From Pseudomonas sp. LS44 (lineage in GTDB: Bacteria > Pseudomonadota > Gammaproteobacteria > Pseudomonadales > Pseudomonadaceae): a stretch of 64,000 bases of DNA. A model generated the notes under the pieces. The model had not been told where the DNA came from and searched no databases. It saw nothing but the letters and a program-made list of their open reading frames with translations. Of this stretch, positions 55,469 to 63,451 are shown one piece after another. The translations under genes and the position numbers were made by a program. The stretch spans positions 1,488,001 through 1,552,000 of the forward strand of contig NZ_CP102830.1 of assembly GCF_024730785.1 (NCBI RefSeq), in the 5' to 3' direction. Numbering within the stretch: position 1 is the first letter of the stretch; every line of letters starts with the position of its first letter.

Positions 55469-56125
55469 ATGCTGACCCTTTATTCCTACTGGCGCTCCAG
55501 CGCCGCCTTCCGGGTCAGAATTGCCCTCAATCTCAAGGGCCTGGCCTACAAGCAAGTCCCCGTGCATCTGGTTCGCGATGGCGGCCAGCAACATACGCCC
55601 GAGTACCGCAAACTCAACCCGCAAGGCCTGGTGCCGTTTCTGGTGGACACCGGCAACGGCGGCGGTGAGCTGCGCATCGGCCAGTCGCTGGCGATTATCG
55701 AGTATCTCGATGAAGTCTTCCCGGTGCCGGCGCTGCTGCCGAGCGAACCGCCGCTGCGCGCGCAAGTCCGGGCGCTGGCGCTGCATATCGCCTGTGACAT
55801 TCATCCGCTGAATAACACCCGGGTGACCAAGTACCTGAGCGAAGAGTTGCACCTCTCCGACGAGGCCAAGAGCGCCTGGTACCGGCACTGGGTGGAGACT
55901 GGCCTGGCGGCTGTCGAGCAAGGTCTGGCGCGACTGCCCAGTCGTCTGTCCCTGGGCCAGCGGCCGGGTTACCTGGAAGCCTGCCTGATCCCGCAGGTGT
56001 ACAATGCGCGGCGTTTTAACTGTGACCTTCAGCCTTATCCCCGCATCCTCGATGTCGTCGACCGCTGTGAAAGTCTCGATGCGTTCCGCAACGCGGCACC
56101 CGAGCAACAGCCCGACGCCGAATAG
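55469..56125 (+). CDS. maiA: Maleylacetoacetate isomerase
   Basis: MaiA is a zeta-class glutathione transferase that isomerises maleylacetoacetate to fumarylacetoacetate. The 218 residues begin MLTLYSYWRSSAAFRVRIAL, with the SSxxxRVR glutathione/active-site motif, LNPQGLVPFLVD near residue 52 and the family sequence CDIHPLNNTRVTKYL near 108. ATG 55469 has GGGAG seven bases upstream. The stop codon directly abuts a 254-base miniature element. Confidence 0.95.
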   Translation: MLTLYSYWRSSAAFRVRIALNLKGLAYKQVPVHLVRDGGQQHTPEYRKLNPQGLVPFLVDTGNGGGELRIGQSLAIIEYLDEVFPVPALLPSEPPLRAQVRALALHIACDIHPLNNTRVTKYLSEELHLSDEAKSAWYRHWVETGLAAVEQGLARLPSRLSLGQRPGYLEACLIPQVYNARRFNCDLQPYPRILDVVDRCESLDAFRNAAPEQQPDAE

Positions 56126-56379
56126 CAGGCCGTTTAGAAACGTAGCGAGCGAAGGCTAGACAAGGCGCAACGACCAACGGGAGTAACAGCCGCAGGCTGG
56201 CCCGAAGGGTAAGCGCCAGCGAATAAATCAGGCGAAAAAGCGCAGTTTACGAGTGGTAAATGAGCATTTGATTCGCTTCGCTCACCCACTTCGGGGCCGC
56301 GCTAAAGTGCGTTCAGCCTTCGGCTGTGAGCCTGATTTCAACGCGGTATAGCCGAGCGCAGTAGTTTTTCAACGGCCTG
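56126..56379. mobile_element. Miniature inverted-repeat element A
   Basis: Ends CAGGCCGTTTAGAAAC and GTTTTTCAACGGCCTG are inverted; the flanks carry a 4-base direct repeat ATAG, part of which is the maiA stop. The interior has no open frame of note and many short palindromes (AGCCTTCGGCT). Its core (GCGCAACGACCA ... AGTAACAGCCG ... GTAAATGAGCAT) is shared, in opposite orientation, with element B at 58439. Confidence 0.75.
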
Positions 56380-56477
56380 ATAGGTGCACGGCCTACCTGC
56401 CGATCTCAATTCCGCCGCGTCATAAGCGCGGCGGGTCCCATTTCGTCACAGCTAAAAACAATCAGTAAGGGGACGTA

Positions 56478-57893
56478 ATGACCGAACCAGTCCTGCACCA
56501 GGGCAAACTCAAGCGCGGCCTGAAGAACCGCCATATCCAGTTGATCGCCCTGGGCGGCGCGATTGGCACCGGGTTGTTCCTCGGCTCGGCCGGGGTGCTC
56601 AAATCGGCCGGGCCATCGATGATCCTCGGCTACGCGATCGCCGGTTTCATTGCCTTCCTGATCATGCGTCAGCTTGGCGAGATGATCGTCGAGGAACCGG
56701 TCGCCGGCTCCTTCAGCCACTTTGCGCACAAATACTGGGGCGGTTACGCGGGCTTTCTGTCCGGCTGGAACTACTGGGTGTTGTATGTGCTGGTCGGCAT
56801 GGCCGAGCTCACAGCGGTGGGCAAGTACGTGCAGTTCTGGTGGCCGGAGATCCCCACCTGGGCCAGCGCGGCGGTGTTCTTCGTGCTGGTCAACGCGATC
56901 AACCTGACCAACGTCAAAGTGTTTGGCGAGACCGAATTCTGGTTCGCGATCATCAAAGTGGTGGCGATCATCGGCATGATCGTGCTCGGCTGCTACCTGC
57001 TGGCCAGCGGCACCGGCGGCCCGCAAGCAACGGTCAGCAACCTGTGGAGCCACGGCGGGTTCTTCCCCAACGGCGGCACCGGGTTGCTGATGGCGATGGC
57101 CTTCATCATGTTCTCCTTCGGCGGCCTGGAACTGGTCGGCATCACCGCCGCCGAGGCCAGCGAGCCGAAGAAGGTGATTCCCAAGGCCATCAATCAGGTG
57201 GTCTACCGCATCCTGATCTTCTATGTCGGTGCGCTGGCCGTGCTGCTCTCGCTGTACCCCTGGGACCAGTTGCTGGCGACTATCGACGCGTCCGGCGACC
57301 CCTACAGCAGCAGCCCGTTCGTGCAGATCTTCTCGCTGATCGGCGAAGGTACCGCCGCGCACATCCTTAACTTCGTGGTCCTTACTGCCGCGCTGTCGGT
57401 CTACAACAGCGGCGTCTACAGCAACAGCCGCATGCTCTACGGCCTGGCCGAGCAGGGCGATGCGCCGAAGGCGATGATGAAGCTGAACAAGCGCGACGTG
57501 CCGGTGCTGGCCGTCGGCGTGTCGGCGCTGATCACCTTGCTGTGCGTGGTGGTCAACTACGTGGCTCCGCAGGAAGCGCTGGAGTTGCTGATGGCGCTGG
57601 TGGTCTCGGCGCTGGTGATCAACTGGGCGATGATCAGCCTGGCTCACCTGAAATTCCGCAAGGCCATGCAACAGCAGGGCGTCGAGCCGTCGTTCAAGGC
57701 CTTCTGGTACCCATTCAGCAACTACCTGTGCCTGGCCTGGGTGGCCATGATCCTCGGCGTGATGCTGCTGATCCCGGGCATCCGCATTTCGGTCTACGCG
57801 ATTCCGTTCTGGCTGGCGTTCATCTGGGTCTGCTATCGCCTGCGTCTGGCCAAAGGTTCCACGCCGATGGTGTCGCGCTCGGCGGCCAAATGA
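56478..57893 (+). CDS. aroP: Amino acid permease, AroP/APC type
   Basis: A 471-residue APC-family permease with 12 membrane helices. LKNRHIQLIALGGAIGTGLF near residue 14 and the helix-2/3 region PVAGSFSHFAHKYWGGYAGF near 75 are those of the AroP/PheP/ProY group. Its place beside the tyrosine catabolic genes suggests aromatic amino acid uptake, but proline or histidine permeases of the same group cannot be excluded. AAGGGGACGTA precedes the ATG. A terminator follows. Confidence 0.82.
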   Translation: MTEPVLHQGKLKRGLKNRHIQLIALGGAIGTGLFLGSAGVLKSAGPSMILGYAIAGFIAFLIMRQLGEMIVEEPVAGSFSHFAHKYWGGYAGFLSGWNYWVLYVLVGMAELTAVGKYVQFWWPEIPTWASAAVFFVLVNAINLTNVKVFGETEFWFAIIKVVAIIGMIVLGCYLLASGTGGPQATVSNLWSHGGFFPNGGTGLLMAMAFIMFSFGGLELVGITAAEASEPKKVIPKAINQVVYRILIFYVGALAVLLSLYPWDQLLATIDASGDPYSSSPFVQIFSLIGEGTAAHILNFVVLTAALSVYNSGVYSNSRMLYGLAEQGDAPKAMMKLNKRDVPVLAVGVSALITLLCVVVNYVAPQEALELLMALVVSALVINWAMISLAHLKFRKAMQQQGVEPSFKAFWYPFSNYLCLAWVAMILGVMLLIPGIRISVYAIPFWLAFIWVCYRLRLAKGSTPMVSRSAAK

Positions 57894-57912
57894 CTGGCGT
57901 GTACCATTGACG

Positions 57913-57940
57913 AAAAACCCGGCCTGGAGCCGGGTTTTTT
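57913..57940. terminator. Rho-independent terminator after the permease
   Basis: AAAAACCCGGC, loop CTGGA, GCCGGGTTTTTT. Confidence 0.93.
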
Positions 57941-58012
57941 GTGCCCATGGGTTACGCGGCCCCGGCTCAGGCGCACTAGCATGAAGTCACGGCTCCCCGT
58001 GGAGAAACCGCC

Positions 58013-58441
58013 ATGCTCAGCTTCGATTTTCAAGTGACCTGGGCCGACTTGGACGCCAATGCCCATGTGAAAAACTCGCGCTATCTGGACTATGCCTCGC
58101 AGGCGCGCTTCCTCTTTCTGGCCGAGTTCGGCTTCACCCCGCAGGCCTTCGCCGAGGCGAAGATGGGTCCGGTGGTGTTCGAGGATCGTCTGCAATACCG
58201 CAAGGAATTGCGCCTGCTGCAGAAGTTCGGCGTACGCCTGTGGGTGGGCGGGCTAAAGGAGGACGGCTCCAAGTTCATCATGGTCAACGACGTGGTGAAC
58301 GAAAGAGGCGAGCTGTGCGCGCGGGTGATTTCCCACGGCGCCTGGTTCAGCCTGGAAAGCCGTAAGGTCATTGCGCCGCCGCAAGCGCTCAAAGCGGCCA
58401 TGGAGGATGCGCCGCGGAGCGAGGACTTCCACTGGCTGTAG
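58013..58441 (+). CDS. Acyl-CoA thioesterase, hot-dog fold
   Basis: A 142-residue 4-hydroxybenzoyl-CoA-thioesterase-like protein. VTWADLDANAHVKNSRYLDY near residue 8 carries the catalytic-type Asp and the HxxN motif. The stop TAG coincides with the first bases of miniature element B, so the last residues may have been set by that insertion. The gene stands alone between the permease and ArfB; the acyl substrate is unknown. Confidence 0.9.
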   Translation: MLSFDFQVTWADLDANAHVKNSRYLDYASQARFLFLAEFGFTPQAFAEAKMGPVVFEDRLQYRKELRLLQKFGVRLWVGGLKEDGSKFIMVNDVVNERGELCARVISHGAWFSLESRKVIAPPQALKAAMEDAPRSEDFHWL

Positions 58442-58694
58442 GACCTGTCTCGGATCTGCTGCGCGTCGGCCATACGGCGTTAAAAATGGCTTCGGAAAGC
58501 AGCTTGCTGCTAACGCGCTTCAGCGCGACCCGTAGGGCGAGTGAAACGAGTCATGCTCATTTACAGCACATAAACTCCGCTCCCTCAGCCCTTTGACTCG
58601 CTGCGCTCGCCCTGCGGGCCAGCCTTCGGCTGTTACTTCCGATGGTCGTTGCGCCTTGTATGACTCTAGCTCGCGAGATCCGAAACAGGTCCTA
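58439..58694. mobile_element. Miniature inverted-repeat element B
   Basis: Ends TAGGACCTGTCTCGGATC and GATCCGAAACAGGTCCTA match inversely in 17 of 18 positions. Length 256 bases. The interior is a diverged, inverted copy of element A (reverse strand GCGCAACGACCATCGG, AGTAACAGCCGAAGGCTGG, GTAAATGAGCATGACTCG). No long target duplication is visible. It fills the gap between the thioesterase and ArfB genes. Confidence 0.75.
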
Positions 58695-58748
58695 CGCGTT
58701 GGGCGCGCGCGGTATCCTGAGCGCCCTTTGTGTCAGTGCGTGCCCGCC

Positions 58749-59162
58749 ATGCTGGTGATCTCCAACAGCGTCCATCTGCCCGACGATGAAGTCGAACTGA
58801 CCGCCATTCGTGCCCAAGGCGCCGGCGGGCAGAACGTCAACAAGGTTTCCAGCGCCGTGCACTTGCGTTTCGACAGCCAGGCTTCGTCGCTGCCGCCGTT
58901 TTACAAGGAGCGCCTGCTGGCGCTGCGTGACAGCCGCATCACCGCCGAAGGCGTGATCATCATCAAGGCCCAGCAATACCGCACCCAGGAGCAGAACCGC
59001 GCCGACGCCCTGGAGCGCCTGGCCGAGCTGATCCGCAGCGCCGGCAAGACCGAAAAGGCGCGTCGCCCGACCAAACCCACCCTCGGTTCGAAGAAGCGCC
59101 GCCTGGAAGGTAAGACCAAGCGCGGAGCGATCAAGGCCGGGCGCGGCAAGGTGGATTTCTAA
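58749..59162 (+). CDS. arfB: Alternative ribosome-rescue factor ArfB
   Basis: ArfB hydrolyses peptidyl-tRNA on stalled ribosomes without a stop codon. The 137 residues hold the catalytic GGQ ([20 protein letters not shown] near residue 20-40) of release factors and a very basic C-terminal tail (from about residue 100, [20 protein letters not shown]) that enters the mRNA channel. It lacks the codon-recognition domains of RF1/RF2. I chose ATG 58749; the open frame further upstream lies in element B. Confidence 0.94.
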   Translation: MLVISNSVHLPDDEVELTAIRAQGAGGQNVNKVSSAVHLRFDSQASSLPPFYKERLLALRDSRITAEGVIIIKAQQYRTQEQNRADALERLAELIRSAGKTEKARRPTKPTLGSKKRRLEGKTKRGAIKAGRGKVDF

Positions 59163-59192
59163 AGGCGGTCGGCGATCTGCTTTTGCTTTCGT

Positions 59193-59288
59193 CCCCTCGC
59201 CCCTCTGGGGAGAGGGCTAGGGAGAGGGGTGGTCGCCCAGTTCAGCTCCTCTCCGTGTCTATCTCCCTCTCTCCCAGCCCCTCTTGAC
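59193..59288. repeat. CCCCTCTCCC-type inverted repeat
   Basis: CCCCTCGCCCCTCTGGGGAG and further CTCTCCC/GGGAGAGGGG units between arfB and the MoaD-like gene; a degenerate member of the family at 54178 and 61014. Confidence 0.6.
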
Positions 59289-59415
59289 TAGGCGCCCCCA
59301 CAAAATTAAGAGGGGAGTTCAATCGTGGCCCAGGCGACCACCAGTCGCGCGCCCGCCCAACTGCGGATGGCACTTCTAGACTGTAAGCGTTCATTTCCCC
59401 ACTGCGTTCTGAACC

Positions 59416-59685
59416 ATGGCCCAACTTGTTTTCGCCCCTGCCATCCAGCGCCATGTTGCGATCCCTGACTGCGAAGTGATGGCGCCCACTGTCGCTGCCG
59501 CGCTGGAACAAGTGTTCGGCGACAAACCGCAGTTACGCGGTTATCTGCTCGATGACCAAGGCCAGCTGCGCCGGCATATCGCGGTGTTCGTCGATGGTCT
59601 GGCGATTCGCGATCGGGTCCACCTCAGCGACAGCATCGACACTGAAACGGACATCTACGTGGTGCAGGCGCTGTCCGGTGGCTGA
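59416..59685 (+). CDS. MoaD/ThiS family ubiquitin-like protein
   Basis: An 89-residue beta-grasp protein (MAQLVFAPAIQRHVAIPDCE, VAAALEQVFGDKPQLRGYLL, HIAVFVDGLAIRD). It ends VVQALSGG, and the Gly-Gly tail is the site that becomes thiocarboxylated or adenylated in MoaD and ThiS. No moaE, thiG or E1-like gene is near. It is followed by a beta-propeller protein, a pairing I have seen in other bacteria. The target of its sulfur or conjugation chemistry is unknown. Confidence 0.85.
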   Translation: MAQLVFAPAIQRHVAIPDCEVMAPTVAAALEQVFGDKPQLRGYLLDDQGQLRRHIAVFVDGLAIRDRVHLSDSIDTETDIYVVQALSGG

Positions 59686-59713
59686 CTGGGCGACTTCAGG
59701 AGCGTTTGATCTT

Positions 59714-59775
59714 GTAGCCCGGATGCAATCCGGGAACAGAGGGCTCCAGGCATTCCCGGATTTCATCCGGGCTAC
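59714..59775. repeat. REP doublet (GTAGCCCGGAT family)
   Basis: GTAGCCCGGATGCAATCCGG on the left and CCCGGATTTCATCCGGGCTA then C on the right: inverted ends with imperfect hairpins. It lies between the MoaD-like gene and the propeller gene. Confidence 0.85.
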
Positions 59776-59805
59776 GCAGGCATGTGGGTTTAGGAGGTAT
59801 TGCCT

Positions 59806-60924
59806 ATGAGCGACCGACTTCTGGTGGCCACCCGCAAAGGCTTATTCATTCTGCAGCGCAGCAGTGGCGGGCAGTGGGAACTGGCGCAGACTCATTTCCT
59901 CGGCGAGCCGTTGAGTATGGCGTTCGCCGATCCGCGCGACGGCACGCTATACGCGGCGCTCAACCTTGGTCATTTCGGCGTCAAGCTGTGGCGCCGCCCG
60001 GCGGCGCAAGTGGACTGGCAGGCCTGTGCGGTACCGGTCTATCCGCCGCAACCTGAATCCACCGAGCCGCCACCTGCCCCTGTCGAAGGCCAACCGCCGC
60101 CAGCTCCCTGGAGCCTACAGCAAATTTGGGCCCTGGAATCCGGCGGCGCCGATCAGCCCGGCGTGCTGTGGGCTGGCACCATTCCCGGTGGGCTGTTCCG
60201 CTCGGCCGACGGCGGTGACAGCTGGAGTCTCAACCGCCCGCTGTGGGATCAGCCTTCACGCAGCCAATGGCTCGGCGGCGGTTACGATGCGCCCGGCATC
60301 CATTCGATCTGCGTCGACCCACGCGACAGTCGGCACCTGAGCGTCGCCATCTCCTGTGGCGGCGTGTGGCAGAGCCACGACGCTGGCGCCAGTTGGCGCT
60401 GTACCAGCAGCGGCATGTTCGCCACCTACATGCCGCCGGAGCTGCGCGAGGAGGGCACCGTTCAGGATCCGCACCGCATGGTCAGCTGCCCGGCGCAGCC
60501 CGATGCGCTGTGGGTGCAGCATCACAACGGCATCTTCCGCTCCACCGATGGCGCCGAGCATTGGCAGGAGGTGCCGGCGCAGCCGTCCAGCTTCGGCTTC
60601 GCCGTGGTCGTCCATCCGCGTGAACCGGATACCGCCTGGTTCGTGCCAGCGGTCAAGGACGAATGCCGGGTGCCGGTGGAGGCGCGCTTCCTGGTCAGCC
60701 GCACCCGCGATGGCGGGCGCAGCTTCGAGGCGCTGAGCGCTGGGCTACCCGCGTCGCCGAGCTACGACCTGATCTACCGCCACGGCCTGGACATCGACGC
60801 CAGCGGCGAGCGCCTGGCGATGGGCTCGACCACTGGCGGACTATGGCTAACTGAAGACGGCGGCGATCAGTGGCAGTGCCTGTCGGCGCACCTGCCGCCG
60901 ATCTATTGCGTGCGCTTTGGGTAG
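59806..60924 (+). CDS. Sialidase-like beta-propeller protein (BNR/YVTN type)
   Basis: A 372-residue protein with repeated Asp-box-like motifs (SADGGDSWSL, SHDAGASWRC, STDGAEHWQE, TRDGGRSFEA, TEDGGDQWQC), implying a propeller of about five to seven blades. There is no signal peptide, so it is cytoplasmic. The Asp boxes are structural; the catalytic Arg triad and Tyr of true sialidases are not evident, so I do not call it an enzyme. ATG 59806 has AGGAGG eight bases upstream. It follows the MoaD-like gene. Confidence 0.85.
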   Translation: MSDRLLVATRKGLFILQRSSGGQWELAQTHFLGEPLSMAFADPRDGTLYAALNLGHFGVKLWRRPAAQVDWQACAVPVYPPQPESTEPPPAPVEGQPPPAPWSLQQIWALESGGADQPGVLWAGTIPGGLFRSADGGDSWSLNRPLWDQPSRSQWLGGGYDAPGIHSICVDPRDSRHLSVAISCGGVWQSHDAGASWRCTSSGMFATYMPPELREEGTVQDPHRMVSCPAQPDALWVQHHNGIFRSTDGAEHWQEVPAQPSSFGFAVVVHPREPDTAWFVPAVKDECRVPVEARFLVSRTRDGGRSFEALSAGLPASPSYDLIYRHGLDIDASGERLAMGSTTGGLWLTEDGGDQWQCLSAHLPPIYCVRFG

Positions 60925-60939
60925 GTTGGCCTTGCTCTT

Positions 60940-61011
60940 GTAGGTTGGGTTGAGCGCAGCGATACCCAACAGGGACGCCGATGGGTATCGCTGCGCTCAA
61001 CCGCATCCTAC
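60940..61011. repeat. Inverted-end repeat (GTAGGTTGGG family)
   Basis: GTAGGTTGGGTTGAGCGCAG and GATACCCA on the left, TGGGTATCGCTGCGCTCAAC followed by CGCATCCTAC on the right: a long hairpin. It sits between the convergent propeller and permease genes. A relative is at 32844. Confidence 0.85.
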
Positions 61012-61013
61012 AA

Positions 61014-61053
61014 CCCTCTCCCCCGGCCCCTCTCCCACAAGTGGGAGAGGGGA
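61014..61053. repeat. CCCTCTCCC-type inverted repeat
   Basis: CCCTCTCCCCCGGCCCCTCT, then CCCACAAGTGGGAGAGGGG. The stem CCCCTCTCCCAC/GTGGGAGAGGGG is perfect. It may also end transcripts from both sides, although no T-run is present. Confidence 0.8.
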
Positions 61054-61059
61054 GCAAAT

Positions 61060-61827
61060 CTACGCCCGCACCCAGCGCTGCCGTGCCCAGTTGCTCAGCG
61101 CATCGACGCCGAACACCAGCACCAGCATGGCCAAAATCACCGTGCTGGCCTGGGCTTCCTGAAACAGGCTGAGGCTGACGTAGAGCATCTGCCCGAGGCC
61201 GCCGGCGCCGACGAAGCCGAGCACGCTGGCCATGCGGATATTGTTCTCCCAGCGATACAGGCTGTAGGCGAGTAATTGCGGCCACAGATTGGGCAGACTG
61301 CCGTAGACGAAGGCGGCAACCTGGCTGCCGCCGGCAAGGCGGATCGCTTCGCCGGGTTCGCGCGGGGTGTTTTCCAGTGCCTCGGCGAACAAGCGGCCGA
61401 GCACCCCGGTGGTGTGCAGGGCCAAAGCCAGGGTGCCGGCATTCGGGCCGAGGCCAGCGGCCAGCACCATCAGCGCCGCCCACACCAGCTCGGGAATGGC
61501 GCGCAAGGCGTTGAGCAGCAGGCGCGCGACACTTTGTGCCAGCCAACCGAAGCGGCCGGCGGCGGGCAGCGCGACGAGCAAGCCGAGCACGGCCGCCAGC
61601 AGCGTGCCAAGCGCGGACATCGCCAGGGTTTCCAGGGCACCGCGGACGATGGCGCGCAGGTGCCCGGCACTGAGGTCGGGGCTGAGGAAGCGCCGCGCGT
61701 AGGCGCCCATCTGGCTAAGACTGTCGCCGCCGAACACGCTGCCCAGATCGATGGCTAGATAAGTAAAGGAGGCGAGCACCGCCACACCGATCGCCAGCAG
61801 TATCAGCAGATTGAGCGCGAGGTTCAT
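61060..61827 (-). CDS. phnE: PhnE-type ABC transporter permease (second)
   Basis: A 255-residue inner-membrane permease of the phosphonate/phosphite uptake type, with about six helices. The binding-protein-dependent transport motif is visible as LENTPREPGEAIRLAGGSQV near residue 150. It is the last gene of a leftward operon and overlaps the first permease by four bases. Two different PhnE copies probably form a heterodimer, as in other PhnCDE1E2 systems. Confidence 0.9.
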   Translation of the reverse strand: MNLALNLLILLAIGVAVLASFTYLAIDLGSVFGGDSLSQMGAYARRFLSPDLSAGHLRAIVRGALETLAMSALGTLLAAVLGLLVALPAAGRFGWLAQSVARLLLNALRAIPELVWAALMVLAAGLGPNAGTLALALHTTGVLGRLFAEALENTPREPGEAIRLAGGSQVAAFVYGSLPNLWPQLLAYSLYRWENNIRMASVLGFVGAGGLGQMLYVSLSLFQEAQASTVILAMLVLVFGVDALSNWARQRWVRA

Positions 61828-62651
61828 GTCAGCCTCGCGCGCAACAGGCGGCTGAGCAGGTCGGCGAACAGCACCAGCACCAGGAAGGTCAGCAGGATGC
61901 TCGCCACTTCACCGCCGGCGAACATGCGCAGCGACAGATCGATCTGCTGGCCGAGGCCGCCGGCGCCGACGAAGCCCATCACTACCGAGGCGCGGATCGC
62001 GCATTCCCAGCGGTAGACGGTGTAGGAGAGCATTTCCGCCGCCGCATTGGGCAGGATGCCGTAGGCGAAAGCCGTCAGCCGGCCGCCGCCGGCGAGCATC
62101 AGCGCCTGGGCTGGCCGACGATCCACCGACTCGAAGATTTCCGCATAAACCTTGCCAAGCATGCCGCTGTAGGTGATGGCGATGGCCAGCACCCCGGCGG
62201 TCGGGCCGAGGCCGACGGCGCGCACGAACAGCAGCGCCCAGACGATCTCCGGCACGCTACGCAGGAAGATCAGCAGCGCGCGCACCGGCCAGCGCAGCAG
62301 CCGCGTCCACCACACCGGCAGGCCGCCGCGCGGCAGGGCCGACAGCGACAGCGCGCGGCTGACCAGCAGAGCGGCCGGCACCGCGAGGAGCAGGGCGAGC
62401 GCCATACCGGCAGTGGCGATGGCCAGGGTTTGCAGGGTCGCTTGCCAGAGCAGGAGAAGGAAATCGTGGTCATGCGCCGGCGGCCAGAAACCGGATAGGA
62501 AGTTGGCCATGCTGGCGGCGCTGTCGCCGTCGAGCAGCACGCCAAGGTCCAGTTCGCTGAGGCGCACCCCCGGCCACAGCAGGGCCACAGCTAGAACCGT
62601 CAACAACAGGCGGGACAGGCTGGCGGGGTCGCGGGTTGCGGTGTTCAGCAT
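61824..62651 (-). CDS. phnE: PhnE-type ABC transporter permease (first)
   Basis: A 275-residue permease with about six helices. VYAEIFESVDRRPAQALMLA near residue 165 is the coupling loop of the PhnE family, and EIVWALLFVRAVGLGPTAGV near 135 is typical. It overlaps the ATPase gene by seven bases and the second permease by four. It is similar in plan, but not in detail, to the second permease, so the pair likely arose by an old duplication. Confidence 0.9.
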   Translation of the reverse strand: MLNTATRDPASLSRLLLTVLAVALLWPGVRLSELDLGVLLDGDSAASMANFLSGFWPPAHDHDFLLLLWQATLQTLAIATAGMALALLLAVPAALLVSRALSLSALPRGGLPVWWTRLLRWPVRALLIFLRSVPEIVWALLFVRAVGLGPTAGVLAIAITYSGMLGKVYAEIFESVDRRPAQALMLAGGGRLTAFAYGILPNAAAEMLSYTVYRWECAIRASVVMGFVGAGGLGQQIDLSLRMFAGGEVASILLTFLVLVLFADLLSRLLRARLT

Positions 62652-63451
62652 CGAGGAATTTGCACGCTCACCGGGGCCGCCGACAGTGCAAGGGGCGGCG
62701 ACGCGTTCAGCTGCTCATTGGCGTACAGCGCATCGAGCAGCGCCTGGTCGACCTCGCCAGAGGGTTTATCGAAGGCGATGCGGCCGTCGCGCAGGCCGAT
62801 GATGCGCGGGAAATGGGCCAGCGCCAGTTCCACCGCATGCAGGCTGGCGACCAGGGTGATGTGCTGTTCGCTGGCATGCCGGCAGAGGATGCCGAGGGTG
62901 TGCCCGGCGAGTACCGGGTCCATGGCCGATACCGGCTCGTCGGCCAGCAGCAGTTGCGGCGCCTGATACAGCACGCGGGCGATGCCGACGCGCTGCAATT
63001 GGCCGCCAGAAAGTTGCTGGCATTGGGCGAACAGCTTGTCGCCCAGGTCCAGCTTGGCGAGTGCCGCCTGCGCGCCGGCCAGATCGAGCGGGTGCAACAG
63101 ATTCAGTAGGGCCTTGGCCAGGCTCCATTGTCCTATCCGCCCGGCCAGCACCGCCGTCACCACCCGCTGGCGGGCGGGCAGCGGCGGTGCCTGGTGAATC
63201 AGGCCAATGTTGGCCCGCAGGCGTTGCCGCAGACGACCGGAAAGCCGCCAGGGCTGGGCATCGAGCACCTCCACCGCGCCGGCGCTGGGGCGCAGGGCGG
63301 TGGCCAACAGGTGCAGCAGGCTGGTCTTGCCGGCGCCCGAGGGGCCGATGATGGCGACGCGTTCACCGCTGGCGATGTGCAAATCGATGCCGTCCAGCGC
63401 GATCACATCGGTGCCGTGGCTGAGCGTCGCCTGGGTCAAGCGCAGGGTCAT
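62645..63451 (-). CDS. phnC: PhnC-type ABC transporter ATP-binding protein
   Basis: A 268-residue ATPase. Walker A is IGPSGAGKTSLLHLLATAL near residue 36, the signature LSGGQLQRVGIARVLYQ near 147, Walker B PQLLLADEPVSAMDP near 168 and a His switch VASLHAVELA. It energises uptake with the two permeases. It overlaps the binding-protein gene by four bases. As in PhnC proteins, the signature is followed by an Asp-rich EPVSAMD. Confidence 0.92.
   Translation of the reverse strand: MTLRLTQATLSHGTDVIALDGIDLHIASGERVAIIGPSGAGKTSLLHLLATALRPSAGAVEVLDAQPWRLSGRLRQRLRANIGLIHQAPPLPARQRVVTAVLAGRIGQWSLAKALLNLLHPLDLAGAQAALAKLDLGDKLFAQCQQLSGGQLQRVGIARVLYQAPQLLLADEPVSAMDPVLAGHTLGILCRHASEQHITLVASLHAVELALAHFPRIIGLRDGRIAFDKPSGEVDQALLDALYANEQLNASPPLALSAAPVSVQIPRC

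Noticed and set aside
58593..58748. Upstream extension of arfB
   Set aside because: It lies inside miniature element B and adds a leader unlike any ArfB; ATG 58749 matches the family start.
59806..60924. Calling the propeller protein a sialidase
   Set aside because: Asp-box repeats are structural and widespread; there is no signal peptide and I cannot find the catalytic Arg triad/Tyr pattern.
60695..61546. 283-codon minus-strand frame overlapping the second PhnE gene
   Set aside because: Arg/Ala-rich, crosses repeats and the 3' end of the propeller gene; the PhnE frame fits far better.
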